NCBI GenBank assembly: GCA_903868035.1
Contig: CAIPTQ010000241.1
Location: 1 to 15,139, forward strand
Direction: 5' to 3'
DNA from: an uncultured Phycisphaerales bacterium
GTDB lineage: Bacteria > Planctomycetota > Phycisphaerae > WQYP01
DNA length: 15,139 bases
The notes beneath the pieces were generated by a model, which saw only the letters and a program-made list of their open reading frames with translations, ran no database searches and had not been told where the DNA came from. A program made the translations under genes and the position numbers. Positions within the stretch are counted from its first letter, which is position 1; each line of letters opens with the position of its first letter. Below are positions 11,639-15,139 of the stretch, piece after piece.

Positions 11639-14407
11639 TTAGCGGCCGTGGCGGCCACGGCGTTTTCCGCGGCGGCCACTGCCCGGATGCTTGCCGTGAC
11701 GTTGCTGGCGGGCGGCCTGGCGGGCGATTTCCTTGCGTTCCAGGCGCTTGGCCAGGTTCTTTTTGCGGGCGGGGCCTTCGCCCTCATCGGTCGCCAGGCC
11801 CGGCGGGGGCGCGTGGGGCTTGGGTTGCTGGCGCGGCTCCATGCGCCGCAACGCGGTGTCGCCCCCTATGCTAGAGCCATGCTCGAGTAATCGCAAATCG
11901 AGTTGGCGGGCGGAGACGTTCACGTTGACGATCTGGACCTTGGCGCGGTCGCCCAGGGAGATGCGGCGGCCGGTGCGCTGGCCGCGGAGGACGCCCGAGT
12001 GGTCGTCGAACTGCCAGAAGTCGTCGGGGAGATCGGCGACGCGGATCATGCCTTCGGTGAGGAAGCGCGTGGATTGGACGAAGACGCCAAAGCCGGTGAC
12101 GCCGGTGATGACGCCGTCGATGACATCGCCGACGTGTTCGGCGAGGAGCTGGAGGACTTTGACGGCGCGGAGGTCGCGTTCGGCGTCGGCGGAGCGGCGC
12201 TCGGTGTAGGAGAGGTGCTTGCCGAGATTGACGAGGGTGGCGTAGTCGGGGGTCATGCCGAGGTGTTCGGGCATGAGGCCGGCGCCGCGGCGGTTGCCGG
12301 GGACGCCGGAGGGGGGGGGATTTTCGATTTTCGATTTTTGATTTTCGATTGCAGGGGCCAGTTCCGTGCGTTTGCGCGAGGCGTGTTCGGCGCGTTTCTG
12401 CCCCTGCTTGCGTGCGAGAACCGAATCGAAGCAGCGGTGGATGACCAGGTCCGCGTAGCGGCGGATGGGGCTGGTGAAGTGGGCGTAGTTGTCGGAGGCC
12501 AGGGCGAAGTGGCCGATGGCCTGCGGGGAATATTCGGCGCTGGTCATGGTTTTGAGGATGGCCAGGTGGACGGCATACGCGATGGGGGTGCCGCGGACGG
12601 AGTCGAGGAGGGCCTGCATGGCTTTGCGGTCGAGCACCTTGGGCAGGCGGCGGCCGGCGACCATCATGAACTGGCGGACCTGTTCGGCACTGCCGACGTC
12701 CGGGTCGGGGTGGATGCGCCGCAGGACGGGGACGCCGGCCTTGGTGAGCCAGCGGGCGACGGCCTCGTTGGCCTCGACCATGAACATCTCGATGATCTTG
12801 TGGGTGAAGGCGTCATCCTCGGGCAGGGCGTCGATGACGTGGCCTTCCTCGTTGATGATGAGTTCGACCTCCGGCAGATCCAGCACGATCATGCCCTCGG
12901 CGAGGCGGCGCTGGCGGATGACGCGGGCGAGGCGGTCCATGTACACGAGCAGGTTGCGGACTTCAGCGGAGACCTCCGGCAGATTGGGGTTGGGCGGGGC
13001 TTCCAGGAGGCCCTTGGTGTAGGGCTGGCCTTCGCCCTTGGCGTCGTCGATGACGGCCTGGGCTTGCTTGTAGGTGAGGCGTTTGCGGCTCTGGATGAGG
13101 GTGTTGGCAAAGCGCGTGCCGACGACATGGCCGGCGGCGTCGTAGCGGATGAAGGCGGATTTGCACAGGCGGGGCTGGTTTTCCTGGAGGGAGCAGACGC
13201 CGTTGGAGAGGACTTCGGGGAGCATGGGGATGACGAAGCCGGGGAAGTAAGTGGAGTTGCCGCGGGCGCGGGCTTCCATATCCATCGGAGATTCGACGGG
13301 GACGAAGTGGGAGACGTCGGCGATGTGGACGCCGAGTTCCCAGACGGGCGCGCCGGTTTCGCCGGTGGATTCGGCGAGGAGCTGTGCGATTTGTTCGTCG
13401 TCGTCGGCGTTGGTTTGGGGCGCGGAGGACTTTAGTTTTTTGAGGGAGATGGCGTCGTCGAAGTCCTTGGCGTCGTCGGGGTCGATGGTGATGATGAGGT
13501 CGCGGCGGAGATCTTCACGCGCGGCGGAAGACACAACAGCGTGCGAACCAGCCGACGAGGGCGTCGGCACCACTTGCGACGGCACCACTTGACCAGCCGA
13601 CGAGGGCGTCGGCACCACTTTGGCGGCCTCGTCTGGGTTGTAGCTGGTGGCGGCGGCGCGGGCCTGGGCGAGGACCGGTTCGGGGAAGGCGCTGGGCAGG
13701 TCGAACTGGCGTATGACGCTCTGGAGTTCGACCATCGGCTCGCCCTTGGCCCCGAGGATTTCGGTGATGACGCCCTGGGCCAGCAATTCGCCGGAGGGGA
13801 AGCGGACGATTTCCACGACCACTTTGTCATTCTCGGCGGCATTTTTCGCGCCGACATCCTGGATTTCGATGACGGACTTGAAGACGTTGCCGTCGGGTAC
13901 GACGACCCAGCGGCCATTCTGTTTGCTGAGGGTGCCGACGAGCTTGTTGGTGGCGCGTTTGAGGATTTCGACGATGCGCCCCGAGACGTTGCGGCGGTCG
14001 CGCCCCCCCCCGCGGTCGTATTTTTCGCGGACGATGACCTTGGCGGCAACGTAGTCGCCGGTGACGGCATCGAGGTTGTCGCCGATGGGGATGAACAGGT
14101 CGCCGTGGGCGTTAGGCTCATCGGGTATGACGAAGCCAAAGCCGCGCATGGTCTGGCGGAAGATGCCGACGACGCGGTTGCCCAGCGCGGGGAGTTGGAT
14201 CATGCGGCCGGAGCCGCCCCCCCCGCTCGCTCCGCCGCCGCCCCAGACGGCGCGTTTTTGGGCCACAAGCCCTTCGACCGCCTGTTCAAACAGGCCGCGG
14301 TCCTCGGGGGCGATGTTGAGGGCTTCGGCCAAATCCGCGACGCGGACAGGCTCGCCCTCGCGGTCGCCGAGAAAAGTGATGATGGATTCCTGAAACTGTT
14401 GAGTCAT
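11639..14407 (-). CDS. rnr: Ribonuclease R (RNB/VacB family 3'-5' exoribonuclease)
   Basis: Processive 3'-to-5' exoribonuclease that degrades structured RNA in the cytoplasm; 922 aa from the ATG with GGAG 5-6 nt upstream, against 813 aa in E. coli. Order: N-terminal helix-turn-helix, a Gly/Ser linker (about 56-67), two cold-shock folds, RNB catalytic domain, S1 domain (760-841), Lys/Arg-rich tail (880-922). The active site is TIDPDDAKDFDDA, with Asp309, Asp315, Asp317 and Asp318 aligning with the metal-binding aspartates of E. coli RNase R. Other landmarks are VHIADVSHFV, YFPGFVIPMLPEVLSNG and FTSPIRRYADLVIHR (644-658). Two insertions stand out: VVPTPSSAG repeated twice at 264-286 before the RNB domain, and IENQKSKIENPPPSG at 687-701 after the SPIRRYADL motif. 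Both match short DNA repeats. An upstream start at 14449 is possible but adds an atypical leader. Confidence 0.96.
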   Translation of the reverse strand: MTQQFQESIITFLGDREGEPVRVADLAEALNIAPEDRGLFEQAVEGLVAQKRAVWGGGGASGGGGSGRMIQLPALGNRVVGIFRQTMRGFGFVIPDEPNAHGDLFIPIGDNLDAVTGDYVAAKVIVREKYDRGGGRDRRNVSGRIVEILKRATNKLVGTLSKQNGRWVVVPDGNVFKSVIEIQDVGAKNAAENDKVVVEIVRFPSGELLAQGVITEILGAKGEPMVELQSVIRQFDLPSAFPEPVLAQARAAATSYNPDEAAKVVPTPSSAGQVVPSQVVPTPSSAGSHAVVSSAAREDLRRDLIITIDPDDAKDFDDAISLKKLKSSAPQTNADDDEQIAQLLAESTGETGAPVWELGVHIADVSHFVPVESPMDMEARARGNSTYFPGFVIPMLPEVLSNGVCSLQENQPRLCKSAFIRYDAAGHVVGTRFANTLIQSRKRLTYKQAQAVIDDAKGEGQPYTKGLLEAPPNPNLPEVSAEVRNLLVYMDRLARVIRQRRLAEGMIVLDLPEVELIINEEGHVIDALPEDDAFTHKIIEMFMVEANEAVARWLTKAGVPVLRRIHPDPDVGSAEQVRQFMMVAGRRLPKVLDRKAMQALLDSVRGTPIAYAVHLAILKTMTSAEYSPQAIGHFALASDNYAHFTSPIRRYADLVIHRCFDSVLARKQGQKRAEHASRKRTELAPAIENQKSKIENPPPSGVPGNRRGAGLMPEHLGMTPDYATLVNLGKHLSYTERRSADAERDLRAVKVLQLLAEHVGDVIDGVITGVTGFGVFVQSTRFLTEGMIRVADLPDDFWQFDDHSGVLRGQRTGRRISLGDRAKVQIVNVNVSARQLDLRLLEHGSSIGGDTALRRMEPRQQPKPHAPPPGLATDEGEGPARKKNLAKRLERKEIARQAARQQRHGKHPGSGRRGKRRGRHGR
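12319..12350 (-). repeat. 7-bp tandem array inserted in frame in RNase R
   Basis: On the plus strand GATTTTC is repeated 4.6 times (12319, 12326, 12333 with one change, 12340, then a partial unit). On the coding strand it reads IENQKSKIEN. Three 7-bp units equal 21 bp, so the array encodes a seven-residue repeat. It is strongly AT-rich in a GC-rich gene, and a run of nine G directly adjoins it (12311-12319). It falls in a variable loop between the RNB core and the S1 domain. Confidence 0.85.
13547..13620 (-). repeat. Duplicated 29-bp palindromic element in frame in RNase R
   Basis: Two identical 29-bp copies lie at 13547-13575 and 13592-13620. Each holds a hairpin gccgac-gagggc-gtcggc (13551-13568 and 13596-13613). 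A partial copy of the right end (gacggcaccactt) sits between them at 13578-13590. The coding strand reads VVPTPSSAG, VVPS and VVPTPSSAG in sequence. The offset between copies is 45 bp, a multiple of three. The site is a linker between the second cold-shock fold and the catalytic domain. Confidence 0.88.
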
Positions 14408-14482
14408 TCCTGCTCCAAGGGCGCGGGAGGCGAATCCGGGCGCCAACAAGGCACCGAAAGCGGACCGCCGAAGCGCGCCACA

Positions 14483-14488
14483 AGTATA
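14483..14488 (-). promoter_or_regulatory. Candidate -10 box of the RNase R gene
   Basis: On the minus strand TATACT (14488-14483, 5 of 6) lies about 76 bp before the ATG at 14407, which would give a leader near 69 nt. No good -35 is seen. The same hexamer followed by TTG also serves as the response-regulator -10. A GGGAAATG copy (14512-14519) lies just upstream. Confidence 0.33.
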
Positions 14489-14642
14489 CCGGGGAAATTG
14501 ATTTTAGTTATGGGAAATGTCGTTGGAAAACCCCGAAGCCCCGCGACTGTTCCTGTGCCACCCTGGGCGGCCATTAATGCATGAGTATAGGTATCGGGCG
14601 TGGGAAAGCAAGGGATGAGCGAAAATTTTACAAAAAACACGA

Positions 14643-14662
14643 ACTGTTCCGAATGGGACAGT
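14643..14662. promoter_or_regulatory. 20-bp dyad in the RNase R / E2 intergenic region
   Basis: ACTGTTCC-GAAT-GGGACAGT is an inverted repeat with one mismatched pair in 8-bp arms. It is centred about 63 bp before the predicted E2 transcription start and about 245 bp before the RNase R ATG. The position suits an activator of the E2 gene. It is not the E. coli LexA box, which has CTGT and ACAG spaced by 8, not 10. Confidence 0.42.
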
Positions 14663-14680
14663 GATCTGTTATGCCTGTGG

Positions 14681-14709
14681 TTTACCCCGCCCCCCCTTGC
14701 GACTACACT
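14681..14709 (+). promoter_or_regulatory. Candidate promoter of the E2 gene
   Basis: TTTACC (14681-14686), a 17-bp spacer and TACACT (14704-14709), each 4 of 6, place the transcription start near 14716, about 27 nt before the ATG. The spacer contains a run of seven C (14690-14696), so a slip there would change the spacing. Confidence 0.33.
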
Positions 14710-14742
14710 CTTGTTCAATCATCCGCCCCGGAGCGCTCCGCC

Positions 14743-15139
14743 ATGCCCATTGAAATCACCATGCCCAAGCTTACCGACACCATGACCGAGGCCACTCTCG
14801 CCAAGTGGCTCAAAAAAGAGGGTGACGCCGTCAAACCCGGCGACATGATCGCCGAAGTCGAAACCGACAAGGCCACCCAGGAACTCGAAGTCTTCGACGC
14901 CGGCACCGTCGCCAAGATCGTCATCCCCGAAGGCGGCAAAACCCCCGTTGGGGCGCTCATCGTCGTCCTGGCCAAGCCCGGTGAAGACGTCGCCACGATC
15001 GCCGCCGCCGTCAAAGTCCCCGCACCCAGTGCCGCCACCGTCGCGCCCGCCCAGACTGCGGCGCCCGCCACAGCGCCCTCCGCGCCAAACCCCGTACGCA
15101 TCCCCCCCCCCCCTGCCCCCGCCCCCCCCACCCCGCCCC
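14743..15139 (+). CDS. 2-oxo acid dehydrogenase E2 (lipoyl acyltransferase), N-terminal part
   Basis: The frame is open from the ATG at 14743 to the window end (132 codons), so the gene is cut. Residues 1-80 are a biotinyl/lipoyl domain: MPKLTDTMTEATLAKWLKKEGD at the start (positions 7-28), then the lipoylation site VETDKATQE with Lys43 as the modified lysine, and EGGKTPVGALI near 63-73. From about residue 85 the chain becomes an Ala/Pro-rich flexible linker. In complete enzymes this leads to a subunit-binding domain and an acyltransferase core, which lie beyond the window. The pyruvate dehydrogenase E2 is the likeliest, but other 2-oxo acid complexes cannot be excluded. A GGAG lies 9 nt before the ATG. 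Twelve consecutive C (15102-15113) occur in the linker. Codons mostly end in C. Confidence 0.9.
   Translation, partial: MPIEITMPKLTDTMTEATLAKWLKKEGDAVKPGDMIAEVETDKATQELEVFDAGTVAKIVIPEGGKTPVGALIVVLAKPGEDVATIAAAVKVPAPSAATVAPAQTAAPATAPSAPNPVRIPPPPAPAPPTPP

Noticed and set aside
11903..13435. 510-codon plus-strand open frame opposite RNase R
   Set aside because: Gly/Asp/Val-rich antisense shadow; RNase R motifs are unambiguous on the other strand.
14643..14662. LexA (SOS) box in the E2 upstream region
   Set aside because: CTGT and ACAG are separated by 10 bp, not 8, and the central bases are not the AT-rich type of the E. coli box.

Overview
The window is GC-rich bacterial chromosome, nearly filled with genes. 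Four traits suggest a member of the Planctomycetota, most likely class Phycisphaerae, with Verrucomicrobiota as the main alternative. They are a secreted protease with a PEP-CTERM sorting tail, a sugar transporter whose binding protein is held by an N-terminal membrane anchor rather than a lipid, a GH106-like glycosidase, and many palindromic and short tandem repeats. This placement is inference; the window has no rRNA or other marker gene.

Layout. Positions 1-50 form a perfect 13-bp inverted repeat with a 24-nt loop. Positions 128-6542, all on the minus strand, are a carbohydrate module. It contains a secreted GH106-like glycoside hydrolase (4038-6542), a repeat-rich non-coding stretch (3614-4037), and a compact three-gene ABC importer operon: binding protein, permease 1 and permease 2, read from 3613 down to 128. 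No ATPase subunit is present. A reasonable model is that the hydrolase releases sugars, perhaps rhamnose-containing oligosaccharides, and the importer takes them up with an ATPase encoded elsewhere.

Positions 6660-8594 (minus) encode a subtilisin-like protease with a PEP-CTERM tail. It is divergent from a sigma-54-type response regulator (8774-10270, plus), across a 179-bp intergenic region with dyads, iterated motifs and a promoter that would give a leaderless mRNA. A calcineurin-like phosphoesterase (10365-11213, plus) follows with its own perfect -10 box. It converges on a small lipoprotein (11227-11574, minus). That lies downstream of RNase R (11639-14407, minus), separated by two near-identical palindromes. 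Divergent from RNase R is the start of a lipoyl-domain 2-oxo acid dehydrogenase E2 gene (14743 onward, plus), which runs off the window.

The most striking signals are repeats carried in frame inside the essential-type enzyme RNase R. One is a duplicated palindromic 29-mer (13547-13620) encoding VVPTPSSAG twice; the other is a 7-bp tandem array (12319-12350) encoding IENQKSKIEN. Both sit in loops or inter-domain positions, which resembles palindromic elements that colonise coding sequence. Other points of interest are a tandemly duplicated module in the glycosidase, a 17-bp tandem repeat upstream of the importer, opposite G-ending versus C-ending codon choice between adjacent genes, and many G or C homopolymers inside genes.
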